Of a stretch of DNA of 64,000 bases, positions 55,827 to 64,000 are shown piece by piece. The translations under genes were made by a program, and so were the position numbers. The notes beneath the pieces were generated by a model. The model was not told the DNA's origin. It was given only the letters and a program-made list of their open reading frames with translations, and ran no database searches. The first letter of the stretch is position 1, and every line of letters starts with the position of its first letter. Source of the DNA: Pseudomonas huaxiensis (lineage in GTDB: Bacteria; Pseudomonadota; Gammaproteobacteria; Pseudomonadales; Pseudomonadaceae); NCBI RefSeq assembly GCF_003231275.1, contig NZ_QKVL01000001.1, positions 1 to 64,000 of the forward strand, read 5' to 3'.

Positions 55827-56794
55827 CACGCTACCTCCTGGTTCAGTGGGTAGAAGCAGCGGGCCAGGCTGTGGGCCTGGGGATCGAGGTCGGGGCGTTG
55901 CTGGTGGCAGTTGTCGCGTACATAGGGACAGCGCGGTGACAGCAGGCAACCGCTGGGCCGGTCATACCGGCCGGGAACGATGCCGGGCAGGGTAGCCAGG
56001 CGCTCGGCGCCCAGGCTGTGCTCGGGAATCGCCTTGAGCAGCGCTTCGCTGTAAGGGTGGGCAGGCACTTCGAACAACTCCGGCACCTGGCCGACTTCCA
56101 CCGCTTGCCCGGCGTACATCACGCACACCCGCCTGGCGGTTTCGGCGACCACGGCGAGGTCGTGGGTGATCAGGATCAGCGCCATGTCCTGCTCTTTCTG
56201 CAGGTTCAGCAGCAGTTCCATGATCTGCGCCTGGATCGTCACGTCGAGGGCGGTGGTGGGTTCGTCGGCGATCAGCAGCTTGGGTTCGCCGGCAATCGCC
56301 ATGGCGATCGCCACCCGCTGGCTCATGCCGCCGGAGAGTTGGTGCGGGTAGGCTTCGAGGCGGCTTTCCGGGGCCGGGATCTCGACTTTCTTCAGCAGCT
56401 CCAGCGCCCGCTGGCGCGCCGCCTTGCCGCGCAGGCCAAGGTGCTGGCGCAGCACTTCCTCGATCTGGAAACCCACGGTGTAGCTGGGATTGAGGGCGGT
56501 CATCGGGTCCTGAAAGACCATCGCCATGTCCTTGCCCACCACCTTGCGCCGCTGTCGGCCGCTGAGCGTGAGCATGTCGTGGCCGTCGAAGGTGAGGGAA
56601 TCGGCGCTGATGCGTCCGGGGGCGTCGATCAGTCCCATCAGCGCCATCATGGTCACCGACTTGCCCGAGCCGGACTCGCCGACGATTGCCAGGACTTCGC
56701 CCTTGGCCACGCTCAGGTCGAGGCCGTCGACCACCGGCACGGCGCCGGCGTCACCGAAGCGCACGTTGAGATTGCGGATTTGCAGAAGTGACAT
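55826..56794 (-). CDS. dppD: Dipeptide ABC transporter ATP-binding protein DppD
   Basis: 322 residues from ATG 56794 with GAGGAGA upstream. Walker A GESGSGKS near residue 37, signature [15 protein letters not shown] near residue 155, Walker [14 protein letters not shown]. The C-terminal extension holds [14 protein letters not shown] cysteines. Partner ATPase of DppF. Confidence 0.94.
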   Translation of the reverse strand: MSLLQIRNLNVRFGDAGAVPVVDGLDLSVAKGEVLAIVGESGSGKSVTMMALMGLIDAPGRISADSLTFDGHDMLTLSGRQRRKVVGKDMAMVFQDPMTALNPSYTVGFQIEEVLRQHLGLRGKAARQRALELLKKVEIPAPESRLEAYPHQLSGGMSQRVAIAMAIAGEPKLLIADEPTTALDVTIQAQIMELLLNLQKEQDMALILITHDLAVVAETARRVCVMYAGQAVEVGQVPELFEVPAHPYSEALLKAIPEHSLGAERLATLPGIVPGRYDRPSGCLLSPRCPYVRDNCHQQRPDLDPQAHSLARCFYPLNQEVA

Positions 56795-56804
56795 GGGCTT
56801 CTCC

Positions 56805-57731
56805 TCAGGCGGCATTCTTGAGTTTCGGGTCCAGCGCATCGCGCAGCCCGTCGCCCATCAGGTTGATTGCCAGCACGCTGAGCAAAATGGTCAGCCCCGG
56901 CAGGCTCACCACCCACCAGGCGCGTTCGATGTAGTCGCGGGCCGAGGCCAGCATGGTGCCCCACTCGGGAGTTGGCGGCTGGACGCCGAGGCCGAGGAAG
57001 CCCAGCGCTGCGGCATCGAGGATCGCCGAAGAGAAACTCAGGGTCGCCTGCACGATCAACGGCGCCATGCAGTTGGGCAGCACCGTGATGAACATCAGTC
57101 GCGGCAGGCTGGCACCGGCCAGGCGTGCGGCGGTGACGTAGTCGCGGTTGAGTTCGCCCATCACCGCCGCGCGGGTCAGGCGCACATAGGACGGCAGCGA
57201 GACGATGGCGATGGCGATCACCGTGTTGACCAGGCCAGGGCCGAGGATGGCGACGATCGCCACCGCCAGCAGCAGCGACGGCAGGGCCAGCATCACGTCC
57301 ATCAGGCGCATGATCGAGGCGCCGAGGGCCTTGGGAAAGAAGCCCGCGAGCAGGCCGAGGATGATCCCCGGGATCAGCGAGATGACCACCGATGACAGGC
57401 CGATCAGCAGCGACAGCCGCGAGCCCTGGATCAGTCGCGACAGCAGGTCGCGGCCGAGTTCGTCGGTGCCGAGGATGAACTGCCAGTTGCCGCCTTCGAG
57501 CCACACCGGCGGGGTCAACAGGAATTCGCGGTACTGCTCGCTGGGGTTGTGCGGCGCGACCCAGGGCGCGAACAGCGCACAGAAGACGATCAGGCACATG
57601 AACAGCAGGCCGGCCACTGCGCCCTTGTTGCGCGAGAAGGCGTGCCAGAACTCTTTGTACGGCGACGGATAGAGCAGGCTCTGGTCGATGGGGCTGGAGG
57701 CATTGACGGGTGTTGGCGCGGGAGTATTCAT
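56805..57731 (-). CDS. dppC: Dipeptide ABC transporter permease DppC
   Basis: 308 residues. A cytoplasmic N-terminus is followed by about six helices. The OppC-type N-terminal block ([18 protein letters not shown]) and the permease motif [25 protein letters not shown] are present. It forms the channel with DppB. The gap to dppB is 10 bp. Confidence 0.94.
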   Translation of the reverse strand: MNTPAPTPVNASSPIDQSLLYPSPYKEFWHAFSRNKGAVAGLLFMCLIVFCALFAPWVAPHNPSEQYREFLLTPPVWLEGGNWQFILGTDELGRDLLSRLIQGSRLSLLIGLSSVVISLIPGIILGLLAGFFPKALGASIMRLMDVMLALPSLLLAVAIVAILGPGLVNTVIAIAIVSLPSYVRLTRAAVMGELNRDYVTAARLAGASLPRLMFITVLPNCMAPLIVQATLSFSSAILDAAALGFLGLGVQPPTPEWGTMLASARDYIERAWWVVSLPGLTILLSVLAINLMGDGLRDALDPKLKNAA

Positions 57732-57741
57732 GATGAGGGCC

Positions 57742-58752
57742 TCAGCGCTGGTGACGGATGCGTGGATTGACCAGGCCGTAGAGGATGTCGACGACGAAGT
57801 TGACCAGGATGACCAGGCAGGCGATCAGCAGAATGCCGTTCTGCACCACCGGGTAGTCGCGGGCGCCGATGGCTTCGATCAGCCACTTGCCGATGCCCGG
57901 CCAGGAAAAGATGGTTTCGGTAAGGACCGCGCCGGCCAGCAGCGTGCCGACCTGCAGGCCGAACACGGTCAGCACCGGGATCAACGCGTTGCGCAAACCG
58001 TGGACGAACACCACCCGCGCCGGCGACAGGCCTTTGGCCCGGGCGGTGCGGATGTAGTCTTCGCGCAGCACTTCGAGCATCGAGGAACGGGTCATCCGCG
58101 CGATCACCGCAAGCGGGATGGTGCCCAGCACGATGGCCGGCAGGATCAGGTGCATCAGGGCGTCCTTGAACGCGCCTTCTTCGTCGCTGAGCAGGGTGTC
58201 GACAAGCATGAAGCCGGTCTTCGGCTCGATGTCGTAGAGCAGGTCGATGCGCCCGGAAACCGGGGTCCAGCCGAGGTTGACCGAGAAGAACATGATGAGA
58301 ATCAGGCCCCACCAGAAGATCGGCATCGAATAACCGGTGAGCGATAGCCCCATCACCCCGTGGTCGAAGATAGAGCCCCGCTTGAGCGCGGCGATGACCC
58401 CGGCCAGTACGCCGAGAGTGCCGGCGAACAGCAATGCGGCCAGGGCCAGTTCGAGGGTGGCGGGGAACAGCGCGAGAAACTCGTTCCATACGCTTTCGCG
58501 GGTGCGCAGCGATTCGCCCAGGTCGCCCTGGGCCAGCTTGCCGACGTAGTCCAGATACTGCTCCGGCAGCGGCTTGTTCAGACCCAGCCGCTCCATGGCC
58601 TGGGCGTGCATTTGCGGGTCGACCCTGCGCTCGCCCATCATCACTTCCACCGGGTCACCCGGGATGAGTCGTATGAGCGCGAAAGTCAGTAGCGTGATGC
58701 CGAAAAATGTCGGGATCAGCAGTCCCAGACGCCGGGCAATGAAACTAAACAT
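57742..58752 (-). CDS. dppB: Dipeptide ABC transporter permease DppB
   Basis: 336 residues, six helices. The N-terminus MFSFIARRLGLLIPTFFGITLLTFALIRLIPGDP is typical of DppB/OppB, and the EAA loop REDYIRTARAKGLSPARVVFVHGLRNALIP lies near residue 220. First gene of the dppBCDF core, separated from the binding-protein gene by a hairpin. Confidence 0.94.
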   Translation of the reverse strand: MFSFIARRLGLLIPTFFGITLLTFALIRLIPGDPVEVMMGERRVDPQMHAQAMERLGLNKPLPEQYLDYVGKLAQGDLGESLRTRESVWNEFLALFPATLELALAALLFAGTLGVLAGVIAALKRGSIFDHGVMGLSLTGYSMPIFWWGLILIMFFSVNLGWTPVSGRIDLLYDIEPKTGFMLVDTLLSDEEGAFKDALMHLILPAIVLGTIPLAVIARMTRSSMLEVLREDYIRTARAKGLSPARVVFVHGLRNALIPVLTVFGLQVGTLLAGAVLTETIFSWPGIGKWLIEAIGARDYPVVQNGILLIACLVILVNFVVDILYGLVNPRIRHQR

Positions 58753-58827
58753 CTTCTGGTGTTCCTCGTCAGCCGGTCAGGCGGGCCGCCTTTGCCGTTG
58801 TAAGGCTGTGGGCGGCATTATTGTTCT

Positions 58828-58880
58828 GGCTTTGTACGAAAAGTGCCTGCGCGACGCTCGGCGACTTTTTGTACAAAGCC
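58828..58880 (-). terminator. Hairpin between the binding-protein gene and dppB
   Basis: GGCTTTGTACGAAAAGT and ACTTTTTGTACAAAGCC form 17-bp arms with one mismatch around a 19-base loop, starting at the stop codon of the upstream gene. It could attenuate readthrough or protect the binding-protein mRNA, the usual way to make more receptor than permease. Confidence 0.75.
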
Positions 58881-60475
58881 TACTTCACCAGGGTGGTAGC
58901 GAAGTTATTGTTGGTCAGGGGGCTGATGATGTAGCCCTCGACGTTCCGACGCATGGCCGTGAACATCTTCGGATGGGCCATGGTTATCCACGGCCGGTCC
59001 TCATCGTACACGGCCAGCGCCCGGTTATAGAGCGCCTCGCGCTGTTGCGGGTCGGTCACCTGGCGGGCCTGGGTGATCAGCGCCTGGAATTTTTCGTTGC
59101 ACCATCGAGCATAGTTCTCGCCATTTTTGGCTGCCTCGCAACTGAGCAGCGGGGTGAGGAAGTTGTCCGGATCGCCGTTATCGCCGGCCCAACCGGTGGA
59201 CACCATGTCGTGCTCACCGTTCTTCGCCCGGCGCAGCATTTCCGCCCATTCCATGACCCGGATCTCGACCTTCAGGCCGATCTGCGCCAGGTCGGCCTGG
59301 AGCATTTCCGCGCTGAGCCGCGGGTTGGGATTGGTCGGGCCGCCGCCGTTGCGGGTGAACAGGGTCAGTACCGTGCCTTCCGGGACACCGGCCTCCTTGA
59401 GCAATGCCCGGGCTTTGGCGAGGTCGCGGGGCGGGTTGCGGTTGTCGTGGTTGTAGCCCATCAGCGTCGGGGGATAGGGATTGACCGCCAGCAGCGCGTT
59501 GCCCTTGCCGAACAGTTGATCGACGTGGGTTTGACGGTCAAAGGCGATATCGATCGCCTTGCGCACCCGCACATCGCTCAGGTAGGGGTGCTGGGTGTTG
59601 AAGGCGATATAGCCGGTGACCAGCGACTCCAGTTCGGCGACCTTGAGCATTGGATCGGCCTTGAGCGCGGGCACGTCGTCGGGCTTTGGATAGAGCGCGA
59701 TCTGGCATTCGTTGGCGCGCAGTTTCTGCACGCGCACGTTGTTGTCATTGGCGATGGCGAACACCAGCGTCTCGCTCGGCGGCGCGCCACGGAAGTAGTC
59801 GGGGTGGGCCTTGTAGCGGACCTGCGCGTCCTTGTTGTAGCGCAGCAAGACGAAGGGGCCGGTGCCGACCGGTTTGCTGTTGAGGTCGCCGGTCTTGCCG
59901 GCCTTGAGCAACTGGTCGGCATATTCGGCGGAATAGATGGAGGTGAAGGCCATGGCCAGGTCGCGAAGAAACGGCGCTTCGGGGCGGGTCAGGGTGAAGA
60001 CCACGGTGTACTCATTGGCCTTTTCCACGCTTTTCAGCAGTTCGCGAAAACCCATGCTCTCGAAATAAGGGAAGCCGATGCTGGTCTTGTCGTGCCACGG
60101 GTGGTTGGGGTCGAGCTGGCGCTGGAAGCTCCAGAGCACATCGTCGGCGTTCATCTCGCGGGTCGGGGTGAACCAGTCGGTATGGTGGAATTTCACGCCC
60201 CGGCGCAGGTGGAAGGTATAGATCAGGCCGTCGTCGCTGATGTCCCAGCGTTCGGCCAGGGCCGGCTGGATATCGGTGGTTCCGGGTTTGAAGTCCACCA
60301 AGCGGTTGAACAGGGTTTCGGCGGCGGCGTCGGCAGTCACCGCGGTGGTGTACTGGGCCATATCGAAACCTTCCGGGCTGGCCTCGGTGCAGACCACCAG
60401 CGGCTTGGCACAGAGGCTTGCCGAGGTGCTCAGCAACAGGGCCGCCAATGCGACCTGAAGGGAAGAGGGATTCAT
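58880..60475 (-). CDS. dppA4: Periplasmic peptide-binding protein (DppA4-like)
   Basis: 531 residues, signal peptide ending near LCA. SBP family 5: VVCTEASPEGFDMAQYTT at the mature start, ETLFNRLVDFKPGTTDIQPALAERWDIS, KPVGTGPFVLLRY near residue 195, and a C-terminal ISPLTNNNF. It lies just upstream of dppB in the transcription direction, matching the PAO1 order dppA4-dppBCDF recalled from the literature. Peptide preference cannot be told from sequence. Confidence 0.9.
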   Translation of the reverse strand: MNPSSLQVALAALLLSTSASLCAKPLVVCTEASPEGFDMAQYTTAVTADAAAETLFNRLVDFKPGTTDIQPALAERWDISDDGLIYTFHLRRGVKFHHTDWFTPTREMNADDVLWSFQRQLDPNHPWHDKTSIGFPYFESMGFRELLKSVEKANEYTVVFTLTRPEAPFLRDLAMAFTSIYSAEYADQLLKAGKTGDLNSKPVGTGPFVLLRYNKDAQVRYKAHPDYFRGAPPSETLVFAIANDNNVRVQKLRANECQIALYPKPDDVPALKADPMLKVAELESLVTGYIAFNTQHPYLSDVRVRKAIDIAFDRQTHVDQLFGKGNALLAVNPYPPTLMGYNHDNRNPPRDLAKARALLKEAGVPEGTVLTLFTRNGGGPTNPNPRLSAEMLQADLAQIGLKVEIRVMEWAEMLRRAKNGEHDMVSTGWAGDNGDPDNFLTPLLSCEAAKNGENYARWCNEKFQALITQARQVTDPQQREALYNRALAVYDEDRPWITMAHPKMFTAMRRNVEGYIISPLTNNNFATTLVK

Positions 60476-60501
60476 GCAGGCTCCTTTTCTCGGTTCCCGT
60501 C

Positions 60502-60533
60502 TGCGCCCCGGCCGGTGTCGTGGCCGGGGCGCA
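60502..60533 (-). terminator. Hairpin between opdP and the downstream binding-protein gene
   Basis: TGCGCCCCGGCC and GGCCGGGGCGCA are perfect 12-bp arms over an 8-base loop. No T-run follows, so mRNA processing or stabilisation is as likely as termination. Confidence 0.7.
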
Positions 60534-60540
60534 GGATTGC

Positions 60541-61920
60541 TCAGAGAATGTCGAAGGGGATGGTGGTGACGACGCGCAGTTCGTCCGCGTTGCCATCAAT
60601 CTGCGCCCGGCTCGCCCGGTGCGCGCTGTAGGTGGCACGGACGCTGGTGTCTTTAAGCGCGCCGTCCTGCACCGCATAGCTCACGCCAATGCCCCATTCC
60701 TCGTGGTGTTCGCCATCGAGCTTGCGTACATCGTAGCCGCTGCCGCGGTAGTGGGTCCCGTCGATGCCCCAGCCGCGGGCGTTGTAGAGGTTCAGGCGCG
60801 CTCCCGGAATGCCGTAGGGGGCCAGGTTGAGCACGTAGCTGAGCTGCACGGATTTCTCGTTGGGGCCGTTGAAGTCGGAGTACAGCGAGTTGGCCAGGAA
60901 GATCCCGTTGGTGTCGTGCAGGTAGTCGAAGTACTCGTTGCCGTTCACTTGCTGCCACGACAGGCCGAGGGTGTGGGCCTTGTGCGTCAGGGCGAAGGAC
61001 AGGCTGAACGTGTCGTTGTCGATCGGCCCCTGTTTGCCGCGGCCCTGGTCGCGGGTGCCGTAGTAGTTGAGGCCGGTGGTCAGGCCCAGCGCGGCGGTGT
61101 CGCCCAGGTCGTGGGAGGCTGCGACGTAGTACTGGTTCCAGATGTCTTCGACATTGGCGAAGTACAGGCTGGTGGTCAGGCTTCTCATGGGTTGGTAGGT
61201 GAGGCCGGCCATGCTGACCCGGTCGGCCCGGACACCGATGGCCGAATATTCCGTGGTGAATTTGCTCTTGCCCTGTTCGGTTCGGCTCGAGACGCGCTCG
61301 AAGCGGCCGAGGTCGAACGACAGGTTGTGGAATTCCGCGCTGTGCAGGCTGACACCGTCGAAGCTCGACGGCAGTGCGCGGTTGCCGATGGCGGCGATCA
61401 CCGGCGTGTTCACCGTGTGGCGGCCCGCCGTCAGGGTGGTGTGGGAGAAGCGGGCCTTCAGGTTGGCCAGGCCGATCTTGCTCCACTGGCCGATGACATC
61501 GCCGTCACTGTGGGTCAGGGTGCGGTTGTTGGGGCCGGCCACCGCAGCGCGGCCTCGCTCAAGGGCAATGGCATTGTAGCCCGCCACCTGGACGCCGAAT
61601 CCCACGGGGCCCTGGCTGAAGCCCGAGCTGTAATCGAGAATGGTGCCCTGCACCCAGTTATCGCGGCTGTGGCTGTCGTGGCGGGTGCCGTCGCTCTTGT
61701 AGTAGCGGAACTGCGGCCCTTTGGTCGCGCGCTCGCGGGAGTACCAGTTGCGGGTCGAGCCGGAGAGGCTCTGTCCTTCGAAGAACCCGCTGGCTTCGGC
61801 CTGTGCGTTGTTCTCCTTGAGGGTGAATGGCAGGTAATCGTGGCTGAGGGATTCGGCCCGGGCCTGATTGGCCAGGCCGCAGAAAGTAAGAGCGACGATG
61901 GAGATGGAAAGTGCTTTCAA
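60541..61920 (-). CDS. opdP: OprD-family outer membrane porin OpdP
   Basis: 459 residues from TTG 61920, chosen because AAGGAAG lies 7 bases upstream and the product then begins with a perfect signal peptide ending NQARA before ESLSHDYLPF. The frame runs to 62043 with no ribosome site. The mature part is an 18-strand OprD barrel (LKENNAQAEASGFFEGQSLSG, NWYSRERATKGPQFRYY) ending TTIPFDIL. Its place between two binding-protein genes matches P. aeruginosa opdP, the porin for glycine-glutamate-type dipeptides. Confidence 0.88.
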   Translation of the reverse strand: MKALSISIVALTFCGLANQARAESLSHDYLPFTLKENNAQAEASGFFEGQSLSGSTRNWYSRERATKGPQFRYYKSDGTRHDSHSRDNWVQGTILDYSSGFSQGPVGFGVQVAGYNAIALERGRAAVAGPNNRTLTHSDGDVIGQWSKIGLANLKARFSHTTLTAGRHTVNTPVIAAIGNRALPSSFDGVSLHSAEFHNLSFDLGRFERVSSRTEQGKSKFTTEYSAIGVRADRVSMAGLTYQPMRSLTTSLYFANVEDIWNQYYVAASHDLGDTAALGLTTGLNYYGTRDQGRGKQGPIDNDTFSLSFALTHKAHTLGLSWQQVNGNEYFDYLHDTNGIFLANSLYSDFNGPNEKSVQLSYVLNLAPYGIPGARLNLYNARGWGIDGTHYRGSGYDVRKLDGEHHEEWGIGVSYAVQDGALKDTSVRATYSAHRASRAQIDGNADELRVVTTIPFDIL

Positions 61921-62026
61921 GGCGATGCTTCCTTTTGTTCTTGTAAGAGCACCGGCGAGTCTTGTGGACCCACTGGTCATTGCACGGGATCGGGCCGGGT
62001 AGGCCTTGATCCGGCGAGGACCGGCA

Positions 62027-63631
62027 TCACTCGATGCCAACATCCAGGAAGGTGGTGCGACCGAACGGGCTCACCAGGTAATCCTTCACCTTCGTGCTTA
62101 CCGGCTGGCTGACCGTTGAGTGGGCGACGGGGGTGATCGGCACTTGCTGCTTGAGGTAGTGCTGGGCCTGGCGGTACAGCTCGGAGCGCTGCTCGCGGTC
62201 GGTGACCGACTTGGCCTGTTTCACCAGGGCGTCGTATTGCGGGTCGCACCACATGGAGTGGTTGTGGCTGCCGATGGCGTCGCAGCTATAGAGCGTGCCG
62301 AGCCAGTTATCCGGGTCGCCGTTGTCGCCGGTCCAGCCGATCAGAATGGTGTCGTGCTCGCCGTCCTTGGCGCGCTTGAGGTATTCGCCCCATTCGTAAC
62401 TGACGATTTTCACCTTGAGCCCGAGCTTGCCCCAGTCGTCCTGGAGCATCTGCGCCATCAGCTTGGCGTTGGGGTTGTAGGGGCGTTGTACCGGCATGGC
62501 CCAGAGGGTGATTTCGGTGCCTTCCTTGACCCCGGCATCGCGCAGCATCTGGCGCGCTTTTTCCAGGTCGTGAGGGGGATCGGCGATGGTTTCGTCGTAG
62601 GACCATTGGGTTGGCGGCATGCTGTTCGCCGCGACCTGCCCGGCGCCCTGGAACACCGTCCTGATGATCGCTTCCTTGTCCACCGCCATGTCCAGGGCCT
62701 GGCGCACTTCGAGTTGGTCGAACGGCTTTTTCTGGGTGTTGTAGGCGATGTAACCGAGGTTGTAGGCGGGCTTCTCGATCAGGTTGATGGTCTCGTCGCG
62801 GCGCAGGGCCTCAAGGTCGGCGGGGCGCGGGTGGATGGTCACCTGGCATTCGCCCTTGCGCAGCTTCTGGACACGCACCGACGGGTCGGTGTTGATGGAG
62901 AAGATCAGGGTGTCGAGCTTCACCTTCTCCGGTGCCCAGTAGTCCGGATTGCCGCGGTAGCGGACCTGCGCGTCCTTCTGGTAGCGGTTGAACACGAAAG
63001 GCCCGGTGCCGATCGGCTTGTGGCTGATGTCCGCCGGCGTGCCGCGGCTGAGCAGTTGTTCAGCGTACTCGGCCGAGAGGATCGACGCGAAGCTCATGGC
63101 CAGGTTCTGGATCAGCGAGGCATCGACCTGATTGAGGGTGAAGACCACGGTCATCGGCCCGGTTTTCTCGACCTTGGCGATGGTCTTGTCCAGGCCCATG
63201 GCGCTGAAGTAGGGGAACTCGGTGCCGTAGGCCATGCGGAACGGGTGGGTTGTGTTGAGCATGCGGTTGAAGGTGAACAGCACGTCGTCGGCGTTGAAGT
63301 CGCGGCTCGGGGTGAAGCCTTTGTTGCTGTGGAATTTCACGCCGGGGCGCAGGTTGAAGGTGTAGATCAGGCCGTCGTCGGAGATGCTCCAGTCGGTCGC
63401 GAGCGCGGGCAATACGCCGGTGGCGCCGCGCTCGAACTCCACGAGGCGGTTGTACAGCGGTTCGGCGACGTCATTGTCGGTGCCGCTCTGGTACTGCGCG
63501 GAGTCGAACCCGGACGGGCTGCCTTCGGAACAGAACACCAGATTGCCCTTGTTGCCGTCGGTCATGCCGAGAGGCGAATGAACCAGCACGCCGGCACCAA
63601 GAAGGGCGGCGAAGAGGGAGGTCAGGCGCAT
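62027..63631 (-). CDS. dppA3: Periplasmic peptide-binding protein (DppA3-like)
   Basis: 534 residues from ATG 63631 after AAGGGGA. The open frame continues to 63847 without family signal. SBP family 5: LVFCSEGSPSGFDSAQYQSG, EPLYNRLVEFERGATGVLPALATDWSIS, KPIGTGPFVFNRYQKDAQVRYR near residue 190 and a C-terminal VSPFGRTTFLDVGIE. A paralogue of the protein at 58880-60475, with local blocks conserved but diverged overall. Confidence 0.9.
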   Translation of the reverse strand: MRLTSLFAALLGAGVLVHSPLGMTDGNKGNLVFCSEGSPSGFDSAQYQSGTDNDVAEPLYNRLVEFERGATGVLPALATDWSISDDGLIYTFNLRPGVKFHSNKGFTPSRDFNADDVLFTFNRMLNTTHPFRMAYGTEFPYFSAMGLDKTIAKVEKTGPMTVVFTLNQVDASLIQNLAMSFASILSAEYAEQLLSRGTPADISHKPIGTGPFVFNRYQKDAQVRYRGNPDYWAPEKVKLDTLIFSINTDPSVRVQKLRKGECQVTIHPRPADLEALRRDETINLIEKPAYNLGYIAYNTQKKPFDQLEVRQALDMAVDKEAIIRTVFQGAGQVAANSMPPTQWSYDETIADPPHDLEKARQMLRDAGVKEGTEITLWAMPVQRPYNPNAKLMAQMLQDDWGKLGLKVKIVSYEWGEYLKRAKDGEHDTILIGWTGDNGDPDNWLGTLYSCDAIGSHNHSMWCDPQYDALVKQAKSVTDREQRSELYRQAQHYLKQQVPITPVAHSTVSQPVSTKVKDYLVSPFGRTTFLDVGIE

Positions 63632-63898
63632 GGGTATCCCCTTGTCTTGTCGTTGTCGTTGGAGTTTTCCGCGACACATGGCGAGCCTTCGCTCACGTGC
63701 TGCGGCGCCAGTCCCACGGTAAGGGCGGGAAAGGACGACGACGAGTGACACAGGGCGCAAATTGGGGTGGGACGTTTCTGAGTGGTTTGACGAAATTTCA
63801 GTGGCTTGGTGGCGAACTATCCACGGGGAGTGTGTTTGGCGCGGCAACCATTCACCTGAACGGTCGCGATGGGCCGCAGGGCGGCCCTTGGAACGCGT
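63632..63898. other. Intergenic region between two binding-protein genes
   Basis: About 270 bp with no coding sequence. GGGCCGCAGGGCGGCCC at 63870-63886 forms a short GC hairpin right after the truncated gene and may end its transcript. A promoter for the opdP-dpp transcript could lie in the AT-richer centre, but I cannot pick hexamers with confidence. Confidence 0.4.
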
Positions 63899-64000
63899 TT
63901 ATGGCTTCACGCTGACGCCATAGAAATCATTGAGCGCAAACGGACTGATCTTGAAATCCTCCACCGACTTGCGCATCGGTTGGTAGACCGTGGAGTGGGC
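63899..64000 (-). CDS. C-terminus of a third peptide-binding protein (cut by window edge)
   Basis: The last 33 codons are visible: AHSTVYQPMRKSVEDFKISP, then FALNDFYGVSVKP and TAA at 63901-63899. The HST...YQPMRK and ISPFALNDFYGV blocks match the C-termini of the two family-5 binding proteins downstream (AHSTVSQPV, VSPFGRTTF). It is therefore a DppA-type paralogue at the head of the same cluster. Confidence 0.85.
   Translation of the reverse strand, partial: AHSTVYQPMRKSVEDFKISPFALNDFYGVSVKP

Overview
The window is a chromosomal segment of a Pseudomonas, most likely of the P. fluorescens lineage. The evidence is GC-rich coding with strong third-position bias, gene orders known from Pseudomonas (queA-tgt-yajC-secDF, the complete isc operon, rlmN-pilF-rodZ-ispG-hisS-yfgM-bamB-der, piuB/piuA/piuC-speC, opuC, prfC, dpp-opdP), and many inverted REP pairs with GTGGGAGC cores. 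Species assignment is inference.

1-4.56 kb is a gene-poor accessory patch next to tRNA-Leu(CAA). It holds two small membrane proteins, an AT-rich secreted protein, a likely aegerolysin-family protein, a compact dyad-rich (possibly structured-RNA) element, several dispersed repeats, and a short type I-F CRISPR remnant without cas genes or leader. The remnant is two oppositely oriented array ends joined through one chimeric, palindromic repeat. A roughly 120-bp repeat, including the tRNA terminator and the last bases of the tRNA, brackets the patch.

4.6-30.5 kb is core housekeeping. It runs through queuosine tRNA modification and protein export (queA-tgt-yajC-secD-secF), an envelope glycine-zipper protein, suhB, trmJ-cysE, iscR-iscS-iscU-iscA-hscB-hscA-fdx-iscX with tandem IscR-type operators, ndk, rlmN-pilF-rodZ-ispG-hisS-yfgM-bamB, der, and an aminotransferase/omega-amidase pair fitting methionine (glutamine transaminase K-type) salvage.

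30.6-43.3 kb is centred on iron. A PepSY/flavodoxin-reductase (PiuB-like), a TonB receptor (PiuA-like), the Fe(II) dioxygenase PiuC and a Sel1-repeat protein come first. The ornithine/lysine decarboxylase speC follows, then a FecI-FecR-FecA surface-signalling set. Degenerate Fur-like boxes lie before piuC and fecI.

43.4-54.8 kb carries the OpuC osmoprotectant ABC transporter, a HigB/HigA-type toxin-antitoxin pair, prfC, a polyamine-related cluster (periplasmic binding protein, cupin, FAD oxidase, AraC regulator with an NTF2-like domain), a membrane protein and a 24-residue hydrophobic microprotein.

54.8-64 kb is a di/tripeptide uptake locus on the minus strand: dppF, dppD, dppC, dppB, a binding protein, the OprD-family porin opdP, a second binding protein, and the C-terminus of a third cut by the window edge. 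Hairpins separate several of these genes.
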